Of a DNA stretch of 46,726 nt, positions 18,163-29,527 are shown one piece after another. Made by a program: the position numbers and the translations under genes. Source of the stretch: Mesorhizobium metallidurans STM 2683. GTDB lineage: Bacteria; Pseudomonadota; Alphaproteobacteria; Rhizobiales; Rhizobiaceae. The notes beneath the pieces were generated by a model. It ran no database searches. It saw nothing but the letters and a program-made list of their open reading frames with translations, and was not told the origin of the DNA. The first letter of the stretch is position 1. Every line of letters starts with the position of its first letter. The stretch is taken from assembly GCF_000350085.1 (NCBI RefSeq), contig NZ_CAUM01000035.1, forward strand, positions 1-46,726, given 5' to 3'.

Positions 18163-18189
18163 CGGCCGGGGGGACTTGATCCCCGGCCG
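18163..18189 (+). terminator. intercistronic hairpin after frcB
   Basis: CGGCCGGGG (18163-18171) and CCCCGGCCG (18181-18189) form a perfect 9-bp GC stem with a 9-base loop, in the 161-base gap between frcB and frcC. No T-run follows. It probably acts as an attenuator or 3' stabiliser that leaves more binding-protein mRNA than permease mRNA, a common arrangement in sugar ABC operons. Confidence 0.6.
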
Positions 18190-18295
18190 CTTCGGGTGGA
18201 CGATGGACGACTTATACGCGAAACAATCCCGGCGACAGACCGGAAGGGCGTGGACGGGTGTCAGCGCGTGGCTGAGGCCCAGACGGGGAGGAAGC

Positions 18296-19360
18296 ATGGC
18301 TCAGGCAGCTCAGGAATTCGAGAAGGTTCTCTCGAGTAGCGACACAAGCGTTGCGGCTTTTGACGAGCACAAATCGGCCGTCAAGCGCATCCAGCATTTC
18401 CTGCATTCAACGCCGGCCGCGGTGCCGCTGATCGTGCTGGTTCTGGCGATCATCATCTTCGGCATGACGATCGGAGGGCGGTTCTTTTCGTCCTACACGC
18501 TGACACTGATCCTGCAGCAGATCGCCATCGTCGGCATTCTCGGGGCCGCGCAGACGCTGGTCATCCTTACCGCAGGCATCGATCTGTCGATCGGCGTGAT
18601 CATGGTGATCTCGGCTGTGATCATGGGAAATTGCGCGGTCAGCTACGGTATGCCGAGCGTGCTCGCAGTGGCAATCGGGCTTGCCGCCGGAGCGGCCTGC
18701 GGGCTGCTCAACGGAGTGCTGGTGGCCTACATGAAGCTGCCGCCCTTCATCGTGACGCTGGGCACCTGGAACATCGTCATGGCCACGAACTTCATCTATT
18801 CGGCCAATGAGACGATCCGCGACACCGACGTCAACACCCAGGCGCCGCTGCTGCATCTGTTTGCCCTGAGCTTCAAGGTCGGCACGGCGGTGCTGACGCT
18901 CGGCGTCATTGCCACGGTAGTGCTTGTTCTGATCCTGTGGTACGTGCTCAATCACACCGCATGGGGCCGCCATGTCTACGCCGTTGGCGATGATCAGGAG
19001 GCGGCGAAGCTGTCGGGCATCCAGACCAAAAAGGTCTTGATGACGGTCTACACCCTGGCCGGGCTGATCGCCGCCTTTGCCGCCTGGGTCTCCATCGGCC
19101 GCAACGGCTCGATCTCGCCGTCCGCCGCCGTCACCGACTACAATCTGCAGGCGATCACCGCGACGGTGATCGGCGGTATTTCCCTGTTCGGCGGCCGCGG
19201 CTCAATTCTGGGCACGCTGTTCGGCGCGATGATCGTCGGCGTCGTCTCGATGGGCCTCAACATGCTGGGCGCCGATCCGCAATGGAAAGTGCTGCTTACC
19301 GGTGTGCTGATCATCGGCGCCGTGGCGATCGACCAATGGATCAGAAAGGTTTCGGCATAG
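18296..19360 (+). CDS. frcC: sugar ABC transporter permease, FrcC-like
   Basis: The inner-membrane channel of the importer, in the RbsC/FrcC (BPD_transp_2) family. The 354-residue product has a long cytoplasmic N-terminus and about nine to ten hydrophobic segments. Family hallmarks include LTAGIDLSIGVIMVISAVIMG, PPFIVTLGTWNIV, AWGRHVYAVGDDQEAAKLSGI and GGISLFGGRGSILGTLFGA. The ATG at 18296 is preceded by a strong GGGGAGG site; an upstream ATG in the same frame has none. The ATPase gene starts 2 bases after its stop. The close resemblance to S. meliloti FrcC is from memory, not from a search. Confidence 0.92.
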   Translation: MAQAAQEFEKVLSSSDTSVAAFDEHKSAVKRIQHFLHSTPAAVPLIVLVLAIIIFGMTIGGRFFSSYTLTLILQQIAIVGILGAAQTLVILTAGIDLSIGVIMVISAVIMGNCAVSYGMPSVLAVAIGLAAGAACGLLNGVLVAYMKLPPFIVTLGTWNIVMATNFIYSANETIRDTDVNTQAPLLHLFALSFKVGTAVLTLGVIATVVLVLILWYVLNHTAWGRHVYAVGDDQEAAKLSGIQTKKVLMTVYTLAGLIAAFAAWVSIGRNGSISPSAAVTDYNLQAITATVIGGISLFGGRGSILGTLFGAMIVGVVSMGLNMLGADPQWKVLLTGVLIIGAVAIDQWIRKVSA

Positions 19361-19362
19361 CC

Positions 19363-20145
19363 ATGACCCAGGAACCCATCCTCACCGCGCGCGGCCTGGT
19401 CAAGCGCTACGGCCGTGTCACCGCCCTCGACAATGCCGACTTCGACCTCTATCCCGGCGAAATCCTTGCCGTCATCGGCGACAATGGCGCCGGCAAGTCG
19501 TCCCTGATCAAGGCGATTTCCGGCGCGGCCGTGCCCGACGAGGGCGAGATCCGGCTTGAAGGCAAACCCGTCGCCTTCAAATCGCCGATGGAGGCCCGCG
19601 AAGCCGGCATCGAAACCGTCTACCAGAACCTGGCGCTGTCGCCGGCGCTGTCGATCGCCGACAACATGTTCCTCGGCCGCGAGATCCGCAAGCCGGGCCT
19701 TCTGGGCGAATGGCTGCGCATGCTCGACCGGCCGGCGATGGAAAAGCGCGCCCGCGACAAGCTCACCGAACTTGGCCTGATGACCATCCAGAACATCAGC
19801 CAGGCGGTGGAGACGCTTTCGGGCGGCCAGCGCCAGGGCGTGGCGGTGGCGCGCGCCGCCGCCTTCGGTTCGAAGATGGTGATCATGGACGAGCCGACGG
19901 CCGCGCTTGGCGTCAAGGAGAGCCGCCGCGTGCTCGAGCTGATCCTCGACGTCAAGAAGCGCGGCCTGCCGATCGTGCTCATCTCGCACAACATGCCGCA
20001 TGTCTTCGAGGTGGCGGACCGCATCCACATCCATCGGCTGGGCCGTCGCCTCTGCGTCATCGATCCCAAGCAATATACGATGTCCGACGCTGTCGCCTTC
20101 ATGACCGGAGCCAAGCTGCCGCCTGAAGCAGCGCTCGCTGCCTGA
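19363..20145 (+). CDS. frcA: sugar ABC transporter ATP-binding protein, FrcA-like
   Basis: The single-domain ATPase that energises the FrcBC-type importer. In 260 residues it shows Walker A GDNGAGKSS at 39-47, Q-loop YQNLALSPALSI near 87-98, signature LSGGQRQ at 152-158, Walker B VIMDEPT at 173-179 and the H-loop SHN at 208-210. Most ribose-type systems use a double-length ATPase; FrcA is a known single-domain exception, which supports the Frc assignment. ATG at 19363 follows the permease stop by 2 bases. It is the last gene of this operon. Confidence 0.92.
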   Translation: MTQEPILTARGLVKRYGRVTALDNADFDLYPGEILAVIGDNGAGKSSLIKAISGAAVPDEGEIRLEGKPVAFKSPMEAREAGIETVYQNLALSPALSIADNMFLGREIRKPGLLGEWLRMLDRPAMEKRARDKLTELGLMTIQNISQAVETLSGGQRQGVAVARAAAFGSKMVIMDEPTAALGVKESRRVLELILDVKKRGLPIVLISHNMPHVFEVADRIHIHRLGRRLCVIDPKQYTMSDAVAFMTGAKLPPEAALAA

Positions 20146-20214
20146 GGCGCTTGCGGGTGGCCTGAATTGCCAAATTGCCGCAGGGCTACCTTGCCCCGTG
20201 GCTGCCTAAATCGA

Positions 20215-20242
20215 TTGAACATATGGCCATATGCGCTAGCAT
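20215..20242 (+). promoter_or_regulatory. candidate glgP promoter with a 14-bp palindrome in the spacer
   Basis: TTGAAC (20215-20220), 16 bases, then TAGCAT (20237-20242) resembles a sigma-70 promoter. The perfect palindrome CATATGGCCATATG (20220-20233) sits between the two boxes, where a bound regulator could act. A ribosome-binding-like GGGAGGA follows at about 20248-20254. Confidence 0.4.
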
Positions 20243-20254
20243 GGGCTGGGAGGA

Positions 20255-20302
20255 ATGGTGAAAGCCGGTATGATCATGGCAACCGCACGAGAGGCGACAT
20301 GA
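20255..20302 (+). CDS. possible leader peptide coupled to glgP
   Basis: A 15-codon frame, MVKAGMIMATAREAT, begins just after GGGAGGA. Its ATG is only a base or so from that site, so initiation at the GTG two codons in, at 20258, is the better fit. Its TGA overlaps the glgP ATG (ATGA). This arrangement would couple glgP translation to reading of the leader. It is not a recognised gene and could be coincidence. Confidence 0.35.
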   Translation: MVKAGMIMATAREAT

Positions 20303-22761
20303 CACGCGCGATGACATCCGAAGCCCCCTTTCTCGAAATCCCCGATCCCAAGACCCTTGCTGACGAAGTCTTGCTGGCCCTCAAATACAGGGTCGGCAAG
20401 GGCACCACCGTCGCCACCCAGTACGACTGGCTCACCGCGTCGATCAAGGTGGTGCGCGACCGCATCGTCGATCACTGGATGCAGGCGACGCAAGAGGCTT
20501 ACGCCCAGCAGGAAAAGCGCGTCTACTATTTGTCGCTCGAATTCCTCATCGGCCGCCTGATGCGCGACGCCTTCTCCAATCTCGGCCTGATGGACAATAT
20601 GCGCGAAGCCCTGTCGTCGCTTGGCGTCGACCTTGACCTCATCGCCGCGCTCGAACCGGATGCGGCCCTTGGCAATGGCGGTCTCGGCCGCCTCGCCGCC
20701 TGCTTCATGGAAAGCATGGCGACTGTCGATATCCCGGCGCATGGCTACGGCATTCGCTACGCCAACGGCATGTTCCGGCAGGAAATCCACGACGGCTGGC
20801 AGGTGGAGCTGCCCGAGACCTGGCTCGATCACGGCAATTCCTGGGAGTTCGAGCGGCGCGAACGCTCCTTCGAGGTCGGCTTCGGCGGCTCGGTGGAATC
20901 GATCACCTCGAAGGACGGCCGCCTCGAGCGCCATGTCTGGAAGCCGACCGAACATGTGCTCGCCGTCGCCTATGATACGCCGGTGGTCGGCTGGCGGGCC
21001 AAGCGCGTCAACACGCTGCGCCTCTGGTCCGGCATGCCGATCGATCCGATCCTGCTCGACAAATTCAACGCCGGCGACCACATCGGCGCGCTGGCCGAAA
21101 GCAACAAGGCCGATGCCTTGTCGCGCGTCCTTTACCCCGCCGATTCCCACAAAGCCGGGCAGGAGCTGCGGCTGCGGCAAGAGTATTTCTTCTCCACCGC
21201 ATCGCTGCAGGACATTCTCCAGCGCCATCTCAGCCAGTATGGCGACCTGCAATCGCTGCCCGACAAGGCGGCGATCCATCTCAACGACACTCATCCGGCC
21301 ATCGCGGTGCCTGAGTTGATGCGCCTGTTGATGGATGTCCACGGCATGGATTTCGACCTTGCCTGGAGCATCACCAGGCGCACCTTCGGCTACACCAACC
21401 ACACGCTGCTTCCCGAAGCGCTCGAAAGCTGGCCGGTGCCGCTGTTCGAGCGGTTGCTGCCGCGCCACATGCAGATCGTCTACGCCATCAACGCCGAGGT
21501 GCTGCTTGAGGCACGCGCCTCCGACCAGTTCTCCGGCGAACAGATCAGCCGCATCTCGCTGATCCAGGAGAATGGCGACCGCCGGGTGCGCATGGGCAAT
21601 CTGGCCTTTGTCGGCTCGCACTCGATCAACGGCGTCTCGGCGCTGCATACCGAATTGATGAAGCAGACGGTGTTTGCCGACCTTCACAAGCTCTATCCGG
21701 ACCGCATCAACAACAAGACCAACGGCATCACGCCGCGGCGCTGGCTGATCCAGTGCAATCCCGGCCTGACCGCTTTGACCCGCGAGGCGATCGGCGACCG
21801 CTTCATGGACGACATCGATGCCATCAAGGGTCTCGACGCCTTTGCCGACGACGCCGCTTTCCGCGAGAAATTCGCCGCCGTCAAACGGGCGAACAAGGTG
21901 AGGCTCGCCAATCTCGTTGCCGACCGCCTCGGCATCAAGGTCGATCCCTCGGCGCTGTTCGACATCCAGGTCAAGCGCATCCACGAATACAAGCGGCAGC
22001 TCCTGAACATCCTCGAAGCGATCGCGCTCTACGACCAGATCCGCTCCCATCCCGAGCGCGACTGGATGCCTCGCGTAAAATTCTTCGGCGGCAAGGCGGC
22101 GCCGAGCTATCACAACGCCAAGCTGATCATCAAACTCGCCAATGATGTCGCCAAGGTCATCAACCGCGACCCGGCCGTTCGCGGCCTGCTGAAAGTGGTG
22201 TTCGTGCCGAACTACAATGTCAGCCTGGCCGAGATCATGATGCCGGCGGCCGACCTTTCCGAACAGATCTCGACCGCCGGCATGGAAGCCTCCGGCACCG
22301 GCAACATGAAGTTTGCCCTCAACGGCGCGCTGACCATCGGCACGCTCGACGGCGCCAATGTCGAGATCAAGGAATGCGTCGGCGACGACAACATCTTCAT
22401 CTTCGGCCTGACCACCGCCGAGGTCGCCGAGCGGCGCGGCAACGGCTACAATCCGCGATCCGTGATCGAAGGATCGCCCGAACTGGCGCAAGCGGTGGCC
22501 GCTGTTTCGTCGGGCGTCTTCTCGCCTGACGATCCGGAGCGTTATCGTGAGCTGATCAACGGTCTCTATCAGAGCGACTGGTTCATGGTGGCGGCCGATT
22601 TCGATGCCTATGCCGACGCGCAGCGCGCCGTCGACGCGGTTTGGCGCAACAGCCCGGACTGGTACGCCAAGGCGATCCGCAATGTCGCGCGCGTCGGCTG
22701 GTTCTCTTCCGATCGCACCATCCGTCAATATGCGAAAGAAATCTGGAACGTACCCGTTTGA
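20299..22761 (+). CDS. glgP: glycogen phosphorylase
   Basis: A GT35 enzyme that releases glucose-1-phosphate from the non-reducing ends of glycogen, using pyridoxal phosphate. The 820-residue length is normal. Visible signatures are YYLSLEFLIGR, ALGNGGLGRLAACF, LLPRHMQIVYAIN, the segment VKRIHEYKRQLLN, and the PLP site EASGTGNMKFALN with the lysine at 671. ATG at 20299 begins MTRAMTSEAP and has GAGAGG just upstream; an earlier ATG at 20167 lies before the candidate promoter. It opens the glycogen cluster and is followed by glgB after 138 bases. An equally long frame on the opposite strand is a codon-bias shadow. Confidence 0.96.
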   Translation: MTRAMTSEAPFLEIPDPKTLADEVLLALKYRVGKGTTVATQYDWLTASIKVVRDRIVDHWMQATQEAYAQQEKRVYYLSLEFLIGRLMRDAFSNLGLMDNMREALSSLGVDLDLIAALEPDAALGNGGLGRLAACFMESMATVDIPAHGYGIRYANGMFRQEIHDGWQVELPETWLDHGNSWEFERRERSFEVGFGGSVESITSKDGRLERHVWKPTEHVLAVAYDTPVVGWRAKRVNTLRLWSGMPIDPILLDKFNAGDHIGALAESNKADALSRVLYPADSHKAGQELRLRQEYFFSTASLQDILQRHLSQYGDLQSLPDKAAIHLNDTHPAIAVPELMRLLMDVHGMDFDLAWSITRRTFGYTNHTLLPEALESWPVPLFERLLPRHMQIVYAINAEVLLEARASDQFSGEQISRISLIQENGDRRVRMGNLAFVGSHSINGVSALHTELMKQTVFADLHKLYPDRINNKTNGITPRRWLIQCNPGLTALTREAIGDRFMDDIDAIKGLDAFADDAAFREKFAAVKRANKVRLANLVADRLGIKVDPSALFDIQVKRIHEYKRQLLNILEAIALYDQIRSHPERDWMPRVKFFGGKAAPSYHNAKLIIKLANDVAKVINRDPAVRGLLKVVFVPNYNVSLAEIMMPAADLSEQISTAGMEASGTGNMKFALNGALTIGTLDGANVEIKECVGDDNIFIFGLTTAEVAERRGNGYNPRSVIEGSPELAQAVAAVSSGVFSPDDPERYRELINGLYQSDWFMVAADFDAYADAQRAVDAVWRNSPDWYAKAIRNVARVGWFSSDRTIRQYAKEIWNVPV

Positions 22762-22899
22762 TATGATTGCATAGGCCACGAGCAAGTGGGGTGAGTTTGA
22801 CCTTCGCACCGCAGAGGAGCGCGCCAGGCGGCAACGCGAATGTCGAATTCAAAATTCCACTAAAAACAAACATTTGGTGCCGGGGAGGGACACTGCCTG

Positions 22900-25113
22900 A
22901 TGAGGAAGCCGCGCGTGACCGCTGCGACAAGCGGGCCGGACGGACTGGCGCCAGCCGGCGATGTCGCGGCGATTGTCGCCGGTACGCATGGCGATCCGTT
23001 TGCTGTCCTCGGCGTGCAGGAGGCAGGCAAGGGATTTGTCGCCCGCTGCTTCGTTCCGCATGCGGAGTCCATTACCGCCTATACGCTGACCGGCAAGAAG
23101 GTGGGCGAACTGTCGCGGCGCGACGACGGCGGTTTCTTCGAGGGCAGACTGTCGCTCAGGAAACGCCAGCCGCTACGCTATCACGCCAGGAACGCCGGCG
23201 GTGACTGGTGGCTGACCGACCCTTATTCCTTCGGTCCGGTGCTTGGGCCGCTCGACGATTACTACATCGCGGAAGGATCGCATCTCAGGCTGTTCGACAA
23301 GCTCGGCGCGCATCTGATCGATCACGAGGGTGCATCCGGCGTGCATTTCGCGGTGTGGGCGCCCAATGCCAAGCGCGTCTCTGTCGTCGGCGACTTTAAC
23401 GAATGGGATGGCCGCCGGCACCCGATGCGCGACCGCCGCGACACCGGCATCTGGGAATTGTTCGTTCCCGATATCGGTGCGGGCCGGCCCTACAAATACG
23501 AGATCATCGGCCCCGACGGCGTGCGGCTGCCGCTCAAGGCGGATCCGTTTGCCTTCAGGTCCGAACTGCGCCCGGCCACCGCTTCGGTGACAGCACTTCC
23601 GCCGGCGCATGAATGGGGCGACGAGGCGCACCGCAATTTCTGGCGCAATGCCGACCACAGGCGCGAAGCGGTATCTATCTATGAGGTGCACGCCGGTTCC
23701 TGGCAGCTCAACGACGATGGCAGCTTCCTGTCGTGGGACGAACTCGCGCATAGACTGATCCCCTATGTCGTCGATACGGGCTTCACCCATATCGAATTCA
23801 TGCCGATCTCCGAACATCCCTATGATCCGTCCTGGGGCTACCAGACGACCGGTCTCTACGCGCCGTCGGCGCGCTTCGGCGATCCGGATGGGTTTGCCCG
23901 TTTCGTCGACGGCGCCCACCGCGCCGGCATCGGCGTCATCCTCGACTGGGTGCCGGCGCATTTCCCGGTGGACGAGCATGGTCTGGCCAAGTTCGACGGC
24001 ACCGCGCTCTACGAGCATGCCGACCCGCGCAAGGGCTTTCATCCCGACTGGAACACCGCGATCTACAATTTCGGCCGGCGCGAGGTCGTCTCCTTTCTCG
24101 TCAACAATGCGCTGTTCTGGGCCGAGAAATACCATGTAGACGGCTTGCGCGTGGATGCGGTCGCCTCGATGCTCTACCTCGATTATTCACGCAAGGCCGG
24201 CGAATGGATTCCCAACGACAAGGGCGGGCGCGAAAACCTCGAAGCAGTCAGCTTCCTGCAGAGGATGAACAAGGAAGTCTACGGCCACCATCCGGGCGTG
24301 ATGACGATCGCCGAGGAATCGACCTCCTGGCCGAAGGTTTCGCAGCCGGTGCATGAAGGCGGACTGGGCTTCGGCTTCAAGTGGAACATGGGCTTCATGC
24401 ACGACACGCTGGAGTACTTCTCCAAGGAGCCGATCTTCCGCAAGCATCACCACAACGACATCACCTTCGGCCTGGTCTACGCCTTCTCCGAGAATTTCGT
24501 GCTGCCGCTCTCCCATGACGAAGTCGTGCACGGCAAAGGCACGCTGCTTAACAAGATGGCCGGCGACGACTGGCAGAAATTCGCGACACTGCGCGCCTAC
24601 TACGCCTTCATGTGGGGCTACCCCGGCAAGAAGCTTTTGTTCATGGGACAGGAATTCGCCCAGCGCCGCGAGTGGAGCGAGGCGCGCGCGCTGGACTGGA
24701 ACCTGCTCGATTTCCGGCTGCATCGCGGTGTCTGGCAGACGGTGCGCGATCTCAACTATCTCTACCGTTCGCGCCCGGCCCTGCATGGGCGCGACTGCGA
24801 GCCCGAGGGCTTTTCCTGGCTGATCGTCGACGACAGCGCGAACTCGGTGTTTGCCTGGCTGCGCAGCGCGCCGGACGGAAATCCTGTTGCTGTCATCTCC
24901 AATTTCACGCCGGTGCCGCGCGACAATTACCGCGTGCCGCTGCCGCAGGCCGGCAAATGGCGCGAGATCATCAACACGGACGCTGCCGATTATGGCGGTT
25001 CCGGCAAGGGCAATGATGGCGTCGTCGAGGCGCGGGCGGATGGAGCAAGCATATCGGCGACGATGCTTTTGCCGCCGCTGTCGACGATCATGCTCGAATT
25101 TGCTCCGGACTGA
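22900..25113 (+). CDS. glgB: 1,4-alpha-glucan branching enzyme
   Basis: GlgB cuts alpha-1,4 glucan and re-attaches the segment through alpha-1,6 bonds. The 737-residue GH13 protein has an N-terminal extension domain, a CBM48 domain (VHFAVWAPNAKRVSVVGDFN), then the catalytic barrel. The nucleophile Asp is at 419 (GLRVDAV), the acid/base Glu at 472 (IAEESTSW) and the third Asp at 540 (LSHDEVVHG). The barrel is followed by an all-beta C-terminal domain. GGGGAGGG lies 10 bases before the ATG. Its last bases, including the stop region, are duplicated in tandem 16 bases on. glgC follows after 36 bases. Confidence 0.96.
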   Translation: MRKPRVTAATSGPDGLAPAGDVAAIVAGTHGDPFAVLGVQEAGKGFVARCFVPHAESITAYTLTGKKVGELSRRDDGGFFEGRLSLRKRQPLRYHARNAGGDWWLTDPYSFGPVLGPLDDYYIAEGSHLRLFDKLGAHLIDHEGASGVHFAVWAPNAKRVSVVGDFNEWDGRRHPMRDRRDTGIWELFVPDIGAGRPYKYEIIGPDGVRLPLKADPFAFRSELRPATASVTALPPAHEWGDEAHRNFWRNADHRREAVSIYEVHAGSWQLNDDGSFLSWDELAHRLIPYVVDTGFTHIEFMPISEHPYDPSWGYQTTGLYAPSARFGDPDGFARFVDGAHRAGIGVILDWVPAHFPVDEHGLAKFDGTALYEHADPRKGFHPDWNTAIYNFGRREVVSFLVNNALFWAEKYHVDGLRVDAVASMLYLDYSRKAGEWIPNDKGGRENLEAVSFLQRMNKEVYGHHPGVMTIAEESTSWPKVSQPVHEGGLGFGFKWNMGFMHDTLEYFSKEPIFRKHHHNDITFGLVYAFSENFVLPLSHDEVVHGKGTLLNKMAGDDWQKFATLRAYYAFMWGYPGKKLLFMGQEFAQRREWSEARALDWNLLDFRLHRGVWQTVRDLNYLYRSRPALHGRDCEPEGFSWLIVDDSANSVFAWLRSAPDGNPVAVISNFTPVPRDNYRVPLPQAGKWREIINTDAADYGGSGKGNDGVVEARADGASISATMLLPPLSTIMLEFAPD

Positions 25114-25131
25114 GTTATTTCCGGACTGAGT
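25104..25131. repeat. short tandem duplication at the glgB stop codon
   Basis: TCCGGACTGAGT occurs at 25104-25115 and again at 25120-25131, a 12-bp direct repeat with a 16-base period. It duplicates the last glgB codons and stop codon into the spacer before glgC. Confidence 0.8.
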
Positions 25132-25149
25132 AAATTGGGAGGGTAGAAA

Positions 25150-26415
25150 ATGGCAGAGACAAAACGAACCCAGCCGCTGGCCCGCGATGCCATGGCCTAT
25201 GTGCTGGCCGGCGGGCGCGGCAGCCGCCTCAAGGAATTGACCGACCGGCGCGCCAAGCCGGCGGTCTATTTCGGCGGCAAGACGCGCATCATCGATTTTG
25301 CGCTCTCGAATGCGCTGAACTCAGGCATCCGCCGCCTCGGCGTCGCCACCCAGTACAAGGCGCATTCGCTGATCCGGCACTTGCAGCGCGGCTGGAACTT
25401 CCTGCGCCCTGAGCGCAACGAGAGCTTCGACATCCTGCCGGCCAGCCAGCGCGTATCGGAAACGCAATGGTATGAAGGCACCGCCGATGCCGTCTACCAG
25501 AACATCGACATCATCGAGGCCTACGGGCCCGAATACATGGTGATCCTTGCCGGCGACCACATCTACAAGATGGACTACGAGCTGATGCTTGGCCAGCATG
25601 TCGACGCCGGTGCCGATGTCACCGTGGGCTGCCTCGAAGTGCCGCGCATGGAAGCGACCGGCTTCGGCGTCATGCATGTCGATGCCAAGGACAACATCAT
25701 CGCCTTCGTTGAAAAGCCGGCCGACCCGCCCGGCATTCCCGACAAACCGGAGTTCGCGCTGGCCTCGATGGGCATCTATGTCTTCAAGACCAAGTTCCTG
25801 ATGGAGCAGTTGCGCCGCGATGCCGCAGAACCGGGCTCAAGCCGCGATTTCGGCAAGGATATCATCCCCTATATCGTCGAGCACGGAAAGGCGATCGCCC
25901 ATCGCTTCGCCAAATCCTGCGTGCGCTCGACCGCCGAGAACGAGGCCTACTGGCGCGACGTCGGAACCGTCGACGCTTATTGGGAGGCCAATATCGACCT
26001 CACCGACGTGACACCGGAACTCGACCTTTACGACCGCGACTGGCCGATCTGGACCTATGCCGAGCTGAAGCCGCCGGCAAAGTTCGTGCATGACGAGGAT
26101 GGCCGCCGCGGTTCGGCCGTGTCCTCGCTCGTCTCGGGCGACTGTATCGTCTCGGGAGCTTCACTGAAAAGAAGCCTGATCTTCACCGGCGCGCGGATCA
26201 ATTCCTATTCGACGCTGGAAGAAGTCGTCATGCTTCCGGACTGTCATGTCGGCCGGAACGCAAAGTTGAAGCGTGTGGTCATCGACCATGGCGTAAGGAT
26301 ACCGGAGGGCCTCGTGGTCGGCGAGGATCCTGCTCTTGACGCCAAGCGCTTCCGCGTTTCCGAAAAGGGCATCTGCCTCATCACGCAGGATATGGTCGAC
26401 AGGCTGGGATCGTAA
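25150..26415 (+). CDS. glgC: glucose-1-phosphate adenylyltransferase
   Basis: GlgC makes ADP-glucose from glucose-1-phosphate and ATP, the committed and allosterically controlled step of bacterial glycogen synthesis. The 421-residue product has the nucleotide-binding start [35 protein letters not shown], the catalytic region [12 protein letters not shown], the sugar-binding VEKP and a C-terminal beta-helix domain ([20 protein letters not shown]). The position of the N-terminal Arg/Lys cluster is typical of fructose-6-phosphate-activated alphaproteobacterial enzymes (family knowledge). GGGAGGG is a good site 7 bases before the ATG. glgA begins 4 bases after the stop. Confidence 0.96.
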   Translation: MAETKRTQPLARDAMAYVLAGGRGSRLKELTDRRAKPAVYFGGKTRIIDFALSNALNSGIRRLGVATQYKAHSLIRHLQRGWNFLRPERNESFDILPASQRVSETQWYEGTADAVYQNIDIIEAYGPEYMVILAGDHIYKMDYELMLGQHVDAGADVTVGCLEVPRMEATGFGVMHVDAKDNIIAFVEKPADPPGIPDKPEFALASMGIYVFKTKFLMEQLRRDAAEPGSSRDFGKDIIPYIVEHGKAIAHRFAKSCVRSTAENEAYWRDVGTVDAYWEANIDLTDVTPELDLYDRDWPIWTYAELKPPAKFVHDEDGRRGSAVSSLVSGDCIVSGASLKRSLIFTGARINSYSTLEEVVMLPDCHVGRNAKLKRVVIDHGVRIPEGLVVGEDPALDAKRFRVSEKGICLITQDMVDRLGS

Positions 26416-26419
26416 TCGC

Positions 26420-27865
26420 ATGCAGGTTCTGTCGGTCACGCCCGAAATATTCCCGCTGATCAAGACAGGCGGGCTTGCCGACGTGACCGGCGCCTTGCCG
26501 GTCGCGCTTGCCGGCAAGGGGGTGACCATGCGCACGCTCATTCCCGGCTATCCCCAGGTGATGGATGCCTTCAAGAAAAAGAAAGCCGTTCACCAATATC
26601 CGCTGCTGCAGGGAGGCAAGGCTTCGGTCCATGCCGTTGCGATCGCCGGGCTCGACCTGTTCGTGCTGGACGCGCCGCATCTCTTCGACCGCCCCGGCGG
26701 TCCCTACGGCAACGCGAGCGGCGCCGACTGGCCGGACAATTGGCGGCGCTTCGCGGCGCTGAGCCAGGTTGGCGGCGACATCGCCGGCGGCGCCATCTCC
26801 GGCTACAAGCCCGACATCGTCCATGCTCATGACTGGCAGTCGGCGATGGCGCTGGCCTATATGCGCTACGGCAAGGCGGTCGGCACGCCGTCGATGATCA
26901 CCGTCCACAATCTCGCCTTCCAGGGCCGGTTCGGCGCCGGCATCTTCGGCGAGCTTGGCCTGCCCGCGGTGGCCATGGCGCTCGACGGCGTCGAATATTA
27001 TGGCGGTGTCGGCTTCCTCAAGGCCGGCCTGCAGGCCGCCTGGGCGATCACCACGGTCAGCCCGACCTACGCCCAGGAAATCCGCTTGCCGGAATTCGGC
27101 ATGGGCCTCGACGGCCTGATCAACATGCGCTCCACCGATCTCCACGGCATCGTCAACGGTATCGACACCGAGATCTGGAACCCGGAAACCGACACGCATC
27201 TGGTCTCCAGCTACACAGCCAGGACGTTGCAGGCGCGAACGCCCAACAGGGTTGCCGTCGAGGATCGTTTCAGCCTTGACCGCGACGACAGTCCGATCGT
27301 TTGCGTCATCAGCCGGCTGACCTGGCAGAAGGGCATGGACATATTGGCGGCCGTCGTCGACGGCATAGTCGCGGCGGGTGCGCGCCTTGCCATCCTGGGA
27401 TCCGGCGACGCCGGCCTCGAAGGCGCGCTGCTCGCCGCGGCAGCCCGCCATCGCGGCCGTGTCGGCGTCGTTATCGGCTGGGACGAGGGCCTGTCCCACA
27501 CCATGCAGGGCGGTTGCGATGCCATTGTCATTCCCTCGCGCTTCGAGCCTTGCGGGCTGACGCAGCTTTACGGCCTGCGCTACGGCTGTGTGCCGGTCGT
27601 TGCCCGCACCGGCGGCCTGGCAGACACTGTCATTGACGCCAATGAGGCAGCCGTCTCGGCCGGCGTCGCGACCGGATTCCAGTTCGCGCCCAACAATGGC
27701 GGCGCCTTGCTGCACGCCATCCGCCGCCTCGTAGAGGCGCACGGCGCCTCTACCGTCTGGACCTCGATGCAGAAGCAAGGCATGAAGGCCGATGTGTCGT
27801 GGGACAAGAGCGCCGAAAAATACGTTGAACTCTACCGCTTGCTGCTTTCAAAAAGGGCTGCCTGA
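26420..27865 (+). CDS. glgA: glycogen synthase (ADP-glucose)
   Basis: A GT5 enzyme that adds glucosyl units from ADP-glucose to the growing alpha-1,4 chain. The 481-residue protein starts [22 protein letters not shown], which contains the KxGGL substrate motif at 15-19. It also has [36 protein letters not shown] and RTGGLADTV, the standard GT-B signatures. ATG at 26420 is the family start; the open frame continues upstream into glgC. pgm starts 3 bases after its stop, so both are in one message. Confidence 0.96.
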   Translation: MQVLSVTPEIFPLIKTGGLADVTGALPVALAGKGVTMRTLIPGYPQVMDAFKKKKAVHQYPLLQGGKASVHAVAIAGLDLFVLDAPHLFDRPGGPYGNASGADWPDNWRRFAALSQVGGDIAGGAISGYKPDIVHAHDWQSAMALAYMRYGKAVGTPSMITVHNLAFQGRFGAGIFGELGLPAVAMALDGVEYYGGVGFLKAGLQAAWAITTVSPTYAQEIRLPEFGMGLDGLINMRSTDLHGIVNGIDTEIWNPETDTHLVSSYTARTLQARTPNRVAVEDRFSLDRDDSPIVCVISRLTWQKGMDILAAVVDGIVAAGARLAILGSGDAGLEGALLAAAARHRGRVGVVIGWDEGLSHTMQGGCDAIVIPSRFEPCGLTQLYGLRYGCVPVVARTGGLADTVIDANEAAVSAGVATGFQFAPNNGGALLHAIRRLVEAHGASTVWTSMQKQGMKADVSWDKSAEKYVELYRLLLSKRAA

Positions 27866-29497
<1,632 letters not shown>

Positions 29498-29527
29498 GGC
29501 TTTGGAGATTGGCCAAAACGCCTATCG

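Noticed and set aside
20236..22809. An 857-residue open frame antisense to glgP, and similar long antisense frames over the dehydratase, oppC, oppDF and pgm
   Set aside because: High-GC codon bias opens the complementary frame. The translations are rich in Arg, Asp, His and Gly and have no family motifs, whereas the sense genes are unambiguous.
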